Part shown: piece by piece, positions 1-5,529 of the stretch
Numbering within the stretch: position 1 is the stretch's first letter
Layout: each line of letters opens with the position of its first letter
Assembly: GCA_900320415.1 (NCBI GenBank)
Contig: ONSE01000249.1
Location: 1 to 9,771, forward strand
Reading direction: 5' to 3'
DNA: 9,771 nt
DNA from: an uncultured Eubacteriales bacterium
Lineage (GTDB): Bacteria; Bacillota; Clostridia; Oscillospirales; Acutalibacteraceae
Made by a program: the position numbers and the translations under genes
Notes under the pieces: generated by a model
The model's input: the letters and a program-made list of their open reading frames with translations, nothing else
What the model was told of the DNA's origin: nothing
Databases searched by the model: none

Positions 1-77
1 AATTCGGCAGCCTGTCCGATGACGATAGGACCTGAGCCGATTACCATAACTCTTTTGATATCCTTTTTCAGTGGCAT
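1..77 (-). CDS. carB: Carbamoyl-phosphate synthetase large subunit, N-terminal fragment (partial)
   Basis: Only the first 25 codons are inside the window; the gene runs off the left edge. The reading starts at an ATG at 77-75 and gives MPLKKDIKRVMVIGSGPIVI followed by GQAAEF, the characteristic start of CarB: a short basic lead, then the first pre-ATP-grasp strand with its GSGPIVIGQ loop. CarB uses ammonia delivered from CarA, bicarbonate and two ATP to make carbamoyl phosphate for pyrimidine and arginine synthesis. It lies 53 bases after the carA stop on the same strand, with AAGGA about nine bases before the ATG, so carA and carB are very probably co-transcribed. Nothing terminator-like is seen in the 53-base gap. 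The call rests on the N-terminus and the carA neighbour together. Confidence 0.93.
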   Translation of the reverse strand, partial: MPLKKDIKRVMVIGSGPIVIGQAAE

Positions 78-130
78 ATAATCAATCCTTACGTTATAGA
101 ATGTTAGGGTATTTGTATGTGTCTGTCAGA

Positions 131-1213
131 TTACTGCTTGTGTTCGTCCATCATTTTCAGGAAGCGGTCAAAGAGGAACGAGGTGTCGAGCGGGCCGCCG
201 TGCGCCTCGGGGTGGAACTGCACCGAGAAGGCGGGGATATCGGTGTAGGCAACGCCCTCGCAGGTGTTGTCATTGCCGTTGACATAGCTGACGACCGCGT
301 CGGCGGGCAGGCTTTCGGAAACAACCGCGTAGCCGTGGTTCTGTGAGGTGATGTACACCTTTCCGGTTTCCAGCTCCTTGACGGGCTGGTTGGCGCCGCG
401 GTGGCCGTACTTGAGCTTTTCGGTCTGCGCGCCGCGCGCGAGAGCGAGCAGCTGGTGGCCGAGACAGATGCCGAACATCGGAACGCCGCTGTCGGAGAGC
501 TTTTTCAGCTCCGCAATCACGGCAGGGTTCTTGGCGGGGTCTCCGGGGCCGTTGGACAGCATCACGCCGTCGGGATTGAGCGCGAGAACCTCCTCGGCGG
601 TGGTGCCGGCGGGAACGACCGTCAGGCTGCAGCCGCGCTTGTTGAGCTCTCTGCCGATGTTATGCTTGGCGCCGAAGTCCATAAGAACAACGTGATATTT
701 CGCGTCCTCCACGGGGAAGGTCTCCTTCTCGGTGATGGTGGTGCTCTCCACCGCGTCGGTGATCACGTAGCCCTTCAGCTCCTCAAGCAGCGCGTCCGTC
801 ACCTCGGGGGTGTACTGGATGCGGCACGCCATGACGCCGTACTCGCGAACGATCCTGGTCAGGGCGCGGGTGTCGATGCCGCAGATGCCTGTAACGTTTT
901 TTTCTTTTAAAAAGGTGTCAAGATCGCCCTCACAACGGAAATTGGAAGGAGCTTGACACCATTCTCTGACAATATAACCATTGAGCGCAGGAGTGGGCGT
1001 CTCAAAATCAGAACGGATGACGCCGTAGTTACCGATAAGAGGAAATGTCTGAAGAACCACCTGACCAAAATAGCTGGGGTCGGTGAGTGTCTCGAGATAG
1101 CCTGTCATCGCAGTTGTAAAAACCAGCTCTCCCGTAGTTTCTTTCTCGGCACCAAATGACTCGCCCTCAAAAACGGTTCCGTTTTCGAGAACTAAATACG
1201 CAGCACGACTCAT
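131..1213 (-). CDS. carA: Carbamoyl-phosphate synthetase small (glutaminase) subunit
   Basis: CarA hydrolyses glutamine and passes ammonia to CarB in the cytosol. The 360-residue length is normal for the family. The N-terminal CarA domain (about residues 3-135) contains TGYLETLTDPSYFGQ and the GICGIDTRALTR segment near 109-120. A class I glutamine amidotransferase domain fills about 172-357: LSNGPGDP near 219-226, the nucleophile Cys250 in GICLGHQ, and His334/Glu336 of the catalytic triad in FHPEAHGGPLDT. All catalytic residues are present. The ATG start at 1213-1211 has AAAGGAT about seven bases upstream. It lies downstream of an ANTAR regulator gene and directly upstream of carB. Two hairpins and a possible extended -10 precede it, so expression may be set by read-through from the regulator gene, by a local promoter, or both. 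The sequence does not say whether the enzyme serves the pyrimidine or the arginine pathway. Confidence 0.97.
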   Translation of the reverse strand: MSRAAYLVLENGTVFEGESFGAEKETTGELVFTTAMTGYLETLTDPSYFGQVVLQTFPLIGNYGVIRSDFETPTPALNGYIVREWCQAPSNFRCEGDLDTFLKEKNVTGICGIDTRALTRIVREYGVMACRIQYTPEVTDALLEELKGYVITDAVESTTITEKETFPVEDAKYHVVLMDFGAKHNIGRELNKRGCSLTVVPAGTTAEEVLALNPDGVMLSNGPGDPAKNPAVIAELKKLSDSGVPMFGICLGHQLLALARGAQTEKLKYGHRGANQPVKELETGKVYITSQNHGYAVVSESLPADAVVSYVNGNDNTCEGVAYTDIPAFSVQFHPEAHGGPLDTSFLFDRFLKMMDEHKQ

Positions 1214-1239
1214 AGTAACAATCCTTTCAAACTTAGTGG

Positions 1240-1248
1240 TTTATAGCA
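1240..1248 (-). promoter_or_regulatory. Possible extended -10 element for carA
   Basis: On the minus strand TGC-TATAAA (TG at 1248-1247, hexamer at 1245-1240) matches an extended -10 with five of six bases. It would start transcription near 1233, giving a leader of about 20 bases that still contains the AAAGGAT ribosome binding site. No -35 match exists: the expected place falls inside the GC-rich hairpin at 1252-1272. It is a weak call. Confidence 0.3.
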
Positions 1249-1251
1249 AGC

Positions 1252-1272
1252 GGGCGGCGGCTGCCGCCGCCC
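1252..1272 (-). promoter_or_regulatory. Strong GC hairpin upstream of carA (attenuator candidate)
   Basis: Perfect inverted repeat with arms GGGCGGCGGC and GCCGCCGCCC around one central base, giving at least nine G-C pairs and a three-base loop. On the minus strand it is followed by GCTTGCTAT, which is only weakly U-rich, so it is a poor classical terminator. The bases just upstream, CCCGAAAGACGGG, can form a small competing stem using the first arm. Its place between an ANTAR gene and carA makes it a candidate target for regulated read-through; that role is inference. Confidence 0.5.
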
Positions 1273-1291
1273 GTCTTTCGGGTGAATCCGT

Positions 1292-1312
1292 CCGGAGCGC
1301 CGAAGCGCCCGG
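1292..1312 (-). promoter_or_regulatory. UUCG-capped hairpin just after the ANTAR gene
   Basis: On the minus strand CCGGGCGC and GCGCTCCGG pair with one bulged T, closed by a C(UUCG)G tetraloop, a very stable RNA cap. It begins 11 bases after the regulator's stop codon and is not followed by a U tract. It could protect the 3' end of the regulator mRNA, act as a weak terminator, or pair with the downstream hairpin as a two-hairpin regulatory element. Confidence 0.5.
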
Positions 1313-1323
1313 CTTGATAACGC

Positions 1324-1887
1324 TCAGTTCTGATAAGTGCGGATGACCTGCTTCGCAACGGCGAGCTTGCTCGTCTGCAGATCCATCGCCTGCTTTTCAA
1401 GATAGCGGTGCGCCTGCTCCTCGCTCATGTTCAGGCAGGTGACCAGCAGCAGCTTGGCGCGGTTGATGATCTTCAAATCCTCTACCATGTGCTTGAGCTT
1501 CTCGTTTTCCCGCTCGATGCGCATGATCCGCGAGCGGAAGCAGTCCGCAAACAGCAGGTAGTGGTGGAACAGGTGCCTGTTGATGGGCTTGGCTATCACC
1601 ATAACGCCCCGTACATTGAGAAGGTCGGCGACCTCGGAGGCGTCCGCCTTCGGCACAATCAGCATCACGGTAGACCGCGTCGTCGCGGCAAAGTGCTCCG
1701 CGAGAGAAATGCCGTTTTCATCCGTCAGGGGCGCGTTGATGCAGATCAGCTCATATTCCCCTTCATCTTCCCTCGCGCTGTAGGCGGCAAAGACTGTGGA
1801 AATATCGTTATAGCCTTCCGCGCGCAGCAGCTCTGACAAAGGTGCGGCGCTCTGCTCGGAGCGCGACACCAGCAGGGTCTTTTTCAT
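1324..1887 (-). CDS. ANTAR-domain RNA-binding regulator with degenerate receiver
   Basis: A 187-residue protein with the layout of ANTAR response regulators. Residues 1-115 look like a CheY-type receiver, including the conserved Lys100-Pro101 in IAKPI. A helical linker (about 118-140) leads to an ANTAR domain at about 128-187 with INRAKLLLVTCLNMSEEQAH and AVAKQVI. ANTAR proteins bind paired RNA hairpins and prevent transcription termination, often in nitrogen metabolism. The receiver is atypical: where the phosphoacceptor Asp is expected (YELICINAPLTDENG) there is Asn51, and the acidic pair after strand 1 is replaced by SRSEQ. It is therefore unlikely to be phosphorylated in the normal way. 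The ATG at 1887 follows GGTGGTG at good spacing. An extended -10 promoter lies about 75 bases upstream, and carAB lies downstream on the same strand. RNA targets are unknown. Confidence 0.88.
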   Translation of the reverse strand: MKKTLLVSRSEQSAAPLSELLRAEGYNDISTVFAAYSAREDEGEYELICINAPLTDENGISLAEHFAATTRSTVMLIVPKADASEVADLLNVRGVMVIAKPINRHLFHHYLLFADCFRSRIMRIERENEKLKHMVEDLKIINRAKLLLVTCLNMSEEQAHRYLEKQAMDLQTSKLAVAKQVIRTYQN

Positions 1888-1962
1888 GGTATCACCACCG
1901 AACTTTCATTCTTCAACATCATATTTTACCTGATTTTCCACGCTGTTTATTTACATAAAAGA

Positions 1963-1971
1963 ATTATAACA
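1963..1971 (-). promoter_or_regulatory. Extended -10 promoter for the ANTAR gene
   Basis: TGT-TATAAT on the minus strand (TG at 1971-1970, hexamer at 1968-1963) is a perfect extended -10 within an AT-rich stretch. No good -35 is present: only a run of seven A lies upstream, which may act as an UP-like element. The predicted start near 1956 gives a leader of about 68 bases. The gap 1888-2094 otherwise holds only this promoter and the upstream terminator. Confidence 0.7.
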
Positions 1972-2035
1972 AGTTTTCTTGATTTTTTTCGGAACATCCC
2001 AAAATAGTACCTTCCCGACGCCATGATTCAATCAG

Positions 2036-2071
2036 GAAAGCAAAAGGAAGGCGCCGCGTCCGCGGCGCCTT
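2036..2071 (-). terminator. Rho-independent terminator of the telA unit
   Basis: On the minus strand AAGGCGCCGC and GCGGCGCCTT pair around a four-base GGAC loop, followed by CCTTTTGCTTT. It lies 23 bases after the stop codon of the small lipoprotein gene and separates the five-gene unit from the ANTAR gene. Confidence 0.85.
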
Positions 2072-2094
2072 CGCTTGCGTTGCTGTTTCATCCG

Positions 2095-2568
2095 TCAGGC
2101 AGGGATAAAGGGAAGCTCATACTCGTCTGCCGTGAACCCCGGGATTGTTTCCTGCGGGGACTCCTGCTTGGATCCCTGACCCGATTCCTGCTTCTGTTCC
2201 TGCTTGGATTCCTGCTTCTGTTCCTGCCCGGACTCCTGCTTTTCCTCAGTCTGTTCGCTGCCGCCGTCCTGTTGCGCCGCGCCGCCCGCGTTTCCGTTTT
2301 GCTGCGACTGAACGGACGAAGCGCCCGACTTGCTCTCCTGCGAGGAAGCGCCGCTCTTATTGTCGGTCTTGCTGTCCGCCTTGCCGCTGCTCTCGCCGTC
2401 CTTTGCCGTCTTATCGGACTTTGCGGCCGAGGAATTCTCGGACGGTGAAACGGACTGCGACGTGCTCTGTATTGTCGCCGCGCTGTTTTCTTCACCCTTG
2501 CCGCAGGCGGTCAGTGTGCAGACCGCTAATGCCAGCGCCGCTGTCAGTAATATCATTCTTATCTTCAT
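2095..2568 (-). CDS. Small repeat-rich lipoprotein of unknown function
   Basis: A 157-residue secreted lipoprotein. It starts with a basic tip (MKIR), a hydrophobic helix and the lipobox LTAC, so it should be cut before Cys and lipid-anchored on the outside of the membrane. The rest is low-complexity and probably disordered: a Ser/Lys/Ala/Asp-rich stretch, a Gln/Gly/Asn stretch, then four octapeptide repeats of the form xxKQESxQ, ending in a non-repetitive tail, GFTADEYELPFIPA. The tail may be the only folded or binding part. A longer frame from a GTG at 2580 exists, but GGAGG at 2578-2574 lies inside it and fits the ATG at 2568 (five bases) better than the ATG at 2571. The preceding gene's stop overlaps this start region (TAATGATG), which suggests translational coupling. 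It is the last gene of the telA unit. No family is recognised. Confidence 0.85.
   Translation of the reverse strand: MKIRMILLTAALALAVCTLTACGKGEENSAATIQSTSQSVSPSENSSAAKSDKTAKDGESSGKADSKTDNKSGASSQESKSGASSVQSQQNGNAGGAAQQDGGSEQTEEKQESGQEQKQESKQEQKQESGQGSKQESPQETIPGFTADEYELPFIPA
2152..2247 (-). repeat. Four in-frame 24-bp tandem repeats in the lipoprotein gene
   Basis: Four consecutive 24-base units encode EEKQESGQ, EQKQESKQ, EQKQESGQ and GSKQESPQ. The two central units are nearly identical in DNA: the same 21 bases occur at 2183-2203 and 2207-2227. Because units are multiples of three, slippage would change copy number without breaking the frame, so length may vary between strains. Confidence 0.9.
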
Positions 2569-2570
2569 CA

Positions 2571-3011
2571 TTACCTCCACTTATTTCTTTGCTTTCCGAT
2601 CCTTCTCAGGCGGAAAACGATTTTTCTCAGCGTAATACTCGCACACCAAAGCCGCGTTTTCGCTGTCACGCGGACAGGAAGCTCCTCGCCGTTGCGGATA
2701 ATCCCTGTCAATAACCCGATGATGTGCCTGTCCTCGATGCCGTGCTCCACCCACGCGCGGTTGTCTCCGCATATGAGATACGAGCCGTTCCTGATTTTTA
2801 CGATGCGGTGCAGCACATACTGCCCGCTGTCGCGTTTATACAGAGGAATGTCATACCGCCGCAGGGGCGTTTGTGCCGCGGTGATAACCAGCAGATCCCT
2901 CGGCTTTATCAGAGGATACATACTGTCGCCCACGTTGGTATACACCAGTCTGCCCTTTTCGCGGATGACATCCTCGAAGGTTGTTTTTTTCTCTGTTACC
3001 GTCTGTCCCAC
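2571..3011 (-). CDS. S24/S26 signal-peptidase-like protein
   Basis: A 146-residue protein of the LexA/signal peptidase fold. The nucleophile motif is GDSMYPLIKPRDLL with Ser30; a second box, YVLHRIVKI, has His68 where bacterial type I signal peptidases usually carry the general-base Lys; GDNR follows at 82-85. A Ser/His pair of this kind is known from the archaeal/ER-like SipW group. Unlike SipW there is no clear N-terminal membrane helix; the N-terminus is polar and the C-terminal 35 residues are basic and amphipathic (KTRLWCASITLRKIVFRLRR), possibly membrane-associating. The start is a GTG at 3011, four bases after the vWA gene's stop, with GGAG ten bases upstream. The stop overlaps the start region of the next lipoprotein gene. 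It may process one of the exported partners, but this is only inferred from its place between two lipoprotein genes. Confidence 0.8.
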   Translation of the reverse strand: MGQTVTEKKTTFEDVIREKGRLVYTNVGDSMYPLIKPRDLLVITAAQTPLRRYDIPLYKRDSGQYVLHRIVKIRNGSYLICGDNRAWVEHGIEDRHIIGLLTGIIRNGEELPVRVTAKTRLWCASITLRKIVFRLRRIGKQRNKWR

Positions 3012-3015
3012 CGCG

Positions 3016-4695
3016 TTACAGCTCCACGTTGAAGAGATTTCTCATGTGATTGATCAGATCGTCGGAGGTCGCGTTGATCAGCGAAGCCTCGTTGATGCCG
3101 CTGAGCCGCTGAAGCTCCTTGGTGGCGCGGGATTCGGATTCGAGGTTGTAGCCGATGGTGTAGACGGGGATCTTCAGACCGCCAACGATCGGCGCGACCC
3201 TGTCAAGATTGTAGCCGCGGTTCTGCTCGCCGTCGGAGAGTACGAACAGCATCATCTTGGCGTTGGGAACCTCTTCCTTTTTGTCTATCATCATCTTGAG
3301 CGCGATCAGCACCGCGTCATAGGTGGCGGTGCTGCCCTCGATGTCGAGCGCCTTGACCGCACCCGAGAAATAGGCGCGCTGCTCCTCGTCAAAGGGCTTG
3401 AGCGGCAGATTGATATGTACCTTGTCGGCGTAGGATACCAGACCGATGTAATTGTCCGAGCCGATATAGGACGAGGTGGAGAGCAGCGACTCCTTGAGGG
3501 AGTTGATCGGCGCTCCCGCCATGCTTCCCGAGATATCCGCGACAAACACCGCGATGATCGGCTGTCCGCCGTCCTTGCTCTGCTTCCAGATCTTCTGCGC
3601 CGCGAGGTAGCCCGCGCCGTCGAGACCGCTGGGACGGCTCTTATAGTCGTCGTGCAGGTTGAAGCCCTTCTCATCCGCGAGCTTCTGCGACTCGTCGCTC
3701 AGACAGAAATCGCGGAAGAGCTTCGCCGCCTCCTGCTTCTCCTGTGACACATAGTCAAAGGTATAGAGCGGGTGGTCGTGCCGGATTCCCTCGGGGGTGT
3801 AGACATAGTTTTTCAGCTCGGGCGTATTGTGGTACGCCTGCTCCTCCATTACCATCGCCTTGATGATGCCCTTTGTCGCCTGATCGCGCAGAACACCGGT
3901 GGTATAGGCTACGGGCGGCGACTGCTTCTGGTAGTCGAGCAGCTTCTGCTGCGCATCCTGCGAGAGCGGATCGTCTTTGTCGAAGGCGTAAAGCATACCC
4001 GTGAGGATATTCAGTCCGGTGGACGAGGTGTAGGGGTTGGTGTAGGCGAAGGTCAAGTCGCCCGCGAGAGAGGCGTCGAGCACGTTGGCGAGCGTCACCT
4101 CTCCGTATTTTTCGGTAAAGCCGTTGTAGGTATCCTTCTCCATCAGCACGCCCGCAGTGTTGCCCGCGATGCGCTCCGCGAGAGTAATCGTCTTGATGCC
4201 CTTGGCGGAGAGCATCTCTCCCCACGCCTCGGAGCTGGGGGCGTAGACGTCGGGGCGGTAGTCGCTCTCGGTCATGTAGGTGAGCACCTCACCCGAGGTG
4301 ATTTTGCGGATGGTCACGCTGACGCTCTTGCCGCCCACCTGTGCGCCGCTGCGGTTGAAGTCCTCGGCAACGAGATTCATCCAGTCGTCGGGCGCCGAGG
4401 AGCTGAACTCCGTGGCGGCTGCCACCTCGATATTAATGCTGCCGCTGCCCTTCACGGTGAGGGGGAAGGTGCTGATGTCGGCAAGCGTCTTTATCTCCGT
4501 TTCGTTGTTATAGATATCAAGCCGCGGCTTGATTTCATCGGTGGGGATCTGATCGTTGAACGCCTTGAGCTCCTTGACTGCCTCGTCATAGGAGTAGACC
4601 TTCTCGCTGCCCGACTCGTATTTGGTGCAGCCTGCCGCCGCGGCGATCATCGCGCAGGAAAGCAGCGCTGCAGTAAGCTTACAGATTCTTTTCAT
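3016..4695 (-). CDS. Lipoprotein with solute-binding-like and von Willebrand A domains
   Basis: A 559-residue exported lipoprotein. Residues 1-22 are a signal peptide ending in the lipobox AAGC (Cys23). Residues about 80-375 resemble an extracellular solute-binding protein of the SBP_bac_11 kind (TSGEVLTYMTESDYRPDVYAP, FAYTNPYTSSTGLNIL). Residues about 378-555 form a vWA domain with an intact MIDAS metal site: Asp387-x-Ser389-x-Ser391 (DISGS), Thr456 (GST) and Asp488 (LSDGE). vWA domains bind protein ligands through a divalent cation. No transporter permease or ATPase lies nearby, so the first domain probably senses or binds a ligand rather than feeding an ABC importer. The start codon overlaps the preceding stop as ATGA, with GGGAG at good spacing, so translation is likely coupled to the membrane-protein gene. 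Domain assignment is firm for vWA and fair for the first half. Confidence 0.88.
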   Translation of the reverse strand: MKRICKLTAALLSCAMIAAAAGCTKYESGSEKVYSYDEAVKELKAFNDQIPTDEIKPRLDIYNNETEIKTLADISTFPLTVKGSGSINIEVAAATEFSSSAPDDWMNLVAEDFNRSGAQVGGKSVSVTIRKITSGEVLTYMTESDYRPDVYAPSSEAWGEMLSAKGIKTITLAERIAGNTAGVLMEKDTYNGFTEKYGEVTLANVLDASLAGDLTFAYTNPYTSSTGLNILTGMLYAFDKDDPLSQDAQQKLLDYQKQSPPVAYTTGVLRDQATKGIIKAMVMEEQAYHNTPELKNYVYTPEGIRHDHPLYTFDYVSQEKQEAAKLFRDFCLSDESQKLADEKGFNLHDDYKSRPSGLDGAGYLAAQKIWKQSKDGGQPIIAVFVADISGSMAGAPINSLKESLLSTSSYIGSDNYIGLVSYADKVHINLPLKPFDEEQRAYFSGAVKALDIEGSTATYDAVLIALKMMIDKKEEVPNAKMMLFVLSDGEQNRGYNLDRVAPIVGGLKIPVYTIGYNLESESRATKELQRLSGINEASLINATSDDLINHMRNLFNVEL

Positions 4696-5435
4696 GATTT
4701 ATCTCCCATTGACGCTTTCATAATTTTGAGCCACGCGTCAAGCTCACGGCGGTCACTGACGCCGTTGCGGTTATAGTTGTTGATATAGGTGACGGAGTAG
4801 CGCATCAGGGTAGCGACCGCGGCGAGCTCCTCCTCATTGTCGGCAAGGGAATTTTCCACGGTCTTGTGATCCAGATCCTCCACGCCCGGCGCATCCTCCA
4901 CGAGGATGCAGCAATTGATGATGTTGCGGAAATTCAGGCACATCCTGCGCTCACAGTCGTCGATCACCTCGATGGTGTCCTCGAGGTAAATCGCCTCGTT
5001 GGCGTCGAGGAGGCTCTTGTGGCGCGCCTGATAGGCGTCGATCCTGTCCATCTGCTCCACACAGCGGTCGATCAGCCCGCTGAGCTTGGGATTGTGCGCC
5101 CTGAGCTGCTCAAAGCGGACGCGGGTCTTGTCAGGGTTGAGGCTGTCGTGCGCGTAGTCTGAAAAGCGGCGGCGGTCCTGTTCCCTGTCGTGCTCCAGCA
5201 GACGGCTGGTGTTTTGCTTTTTGAGAGAAAGCGCCACGGCGGGAACCGTGCCTCCCAGCAGTGTCACCGCGCCGATACCGCAAACGGTCAGGGCGGCGAG
5301 CTGCAGGGTGGCGAGAGCGCGCACGCCGAGCGCGACAATCATGGAAGAGGTCGCGAAGAAGCCTGCCGCGAGACCGGCCAGACCGATTCCCGTGAGAACC
5401 GCGCCGAGGATCCGCAGCGCCTTCAATAATTTCAT
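4692..5435 (-). CDS. Two-helix membrane protein of the telA unit, unrecognised
   Basis: A 247-residue protein. Two hydrophobic segments at about 9-36 and 43-72 should form a membrane hairpin. The remaining ~175 residues are charged, mostly helical and probably cytosolic, beginning SLKKQNTSRLLEHDREQDRRRF and containing a Cys-bearing helix (CERRMCLNFRNIINCCILVE, 161-180). No family motif is recognised with certainty. TelA homologues in Bacillus are paired with XpaC, which also has N-terminal membrane helices and a helical cytosolic part, so this could be a diverged functional equivalent; sequence likeness to XpaC was not evident to me. The ATG at 5435 is preceded by GGGAGG about nine bases upstream, and that site can be buried in a hairpin. 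Its stop overlaps the vWA gene start by four bases. It may anchor TelA or link it to the exported lipoprotein. Confidence 0.8.
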   Translation of the reverse strand: MKLLKALRILGAVLTGIGLAGLAAGFFATSSMIVALGVRALATLQLAALTVCGIGAVTLLGGTVPAVALSLKKQNTSRLLEHDREQDRRRFSDYAHDSLNPDKTRVRFEQLRAHNPKLSGLIDRCVEQMDRIDAYQARHKSLLDANEAIYLEDTIEVIDDCERRMCLNFRNIINCCILVEDAPGVEDLDHKTVENSLADNEEELAAVATLMRYSVTYINNYNRNGVSDRRELDAWLKIMKASMGDKS

Positions 5436-5529
5436 GAAACGTTACCTCCCGAAAAAGGCTTACGGGAGCCTCTGACCGCCCGGCATAACGCACAGGCGCG
5501 CAAACGATTTTAAGAGGTTCCCTTGTGTG
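5436..5529 (-). promoter_or_regulatory. Intergenic leader able to fold in two exclusive ways
   Basis: This 94-base spacer separates telA from the next gene. On the minus strand CTCCCG (5468-5463) pairs perfectly with CGGGAG (5451-5446), hiding the GGGAGG ribosome binding site. The same region, AGAGGCTCCC (5473-5464), can instead pair in nine of ten positions with GGGAACCTCT (5522-5513) just after the telA stop, which would free the site. The pairings are visible; a regulatory role is inference. Confidence 0.45.

Noticed and set aside
1252..1272. Ordinary rho-independent terminator for the ANTAR gene
   Set aside because: The stem is strong but the following bases GCTTGCTAT are not a proper U tract, so it was listed as a regulatory hairpin instead.
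2571..2580. Upstream GTG start (2580) for the small lipoprotein
   Set aside because: The GGAGG ribosome binding site lies inside this extension; the ATG at 2568 gives correct spacing and a clean signal peptide.
2692..3747. Plus-strand 351-residue open frame
   Set aside because: Spans the antisense of two coupled minus-strand genes and shows no domain or start signal.
3016..4695. ABC transporter substrate-binding protein as the sole function
   Set aside because: No permease or ATPase is nearby and the C-terminal third is a complete vWA domain.
3772..4776. Plus-strand 334-residue open frame
   Set aside because: Antisense to the vWA lipoprotein gene with its intact lipobox and MIDAS motif; composition is typical of a shadow and there is no ribosome binding site.
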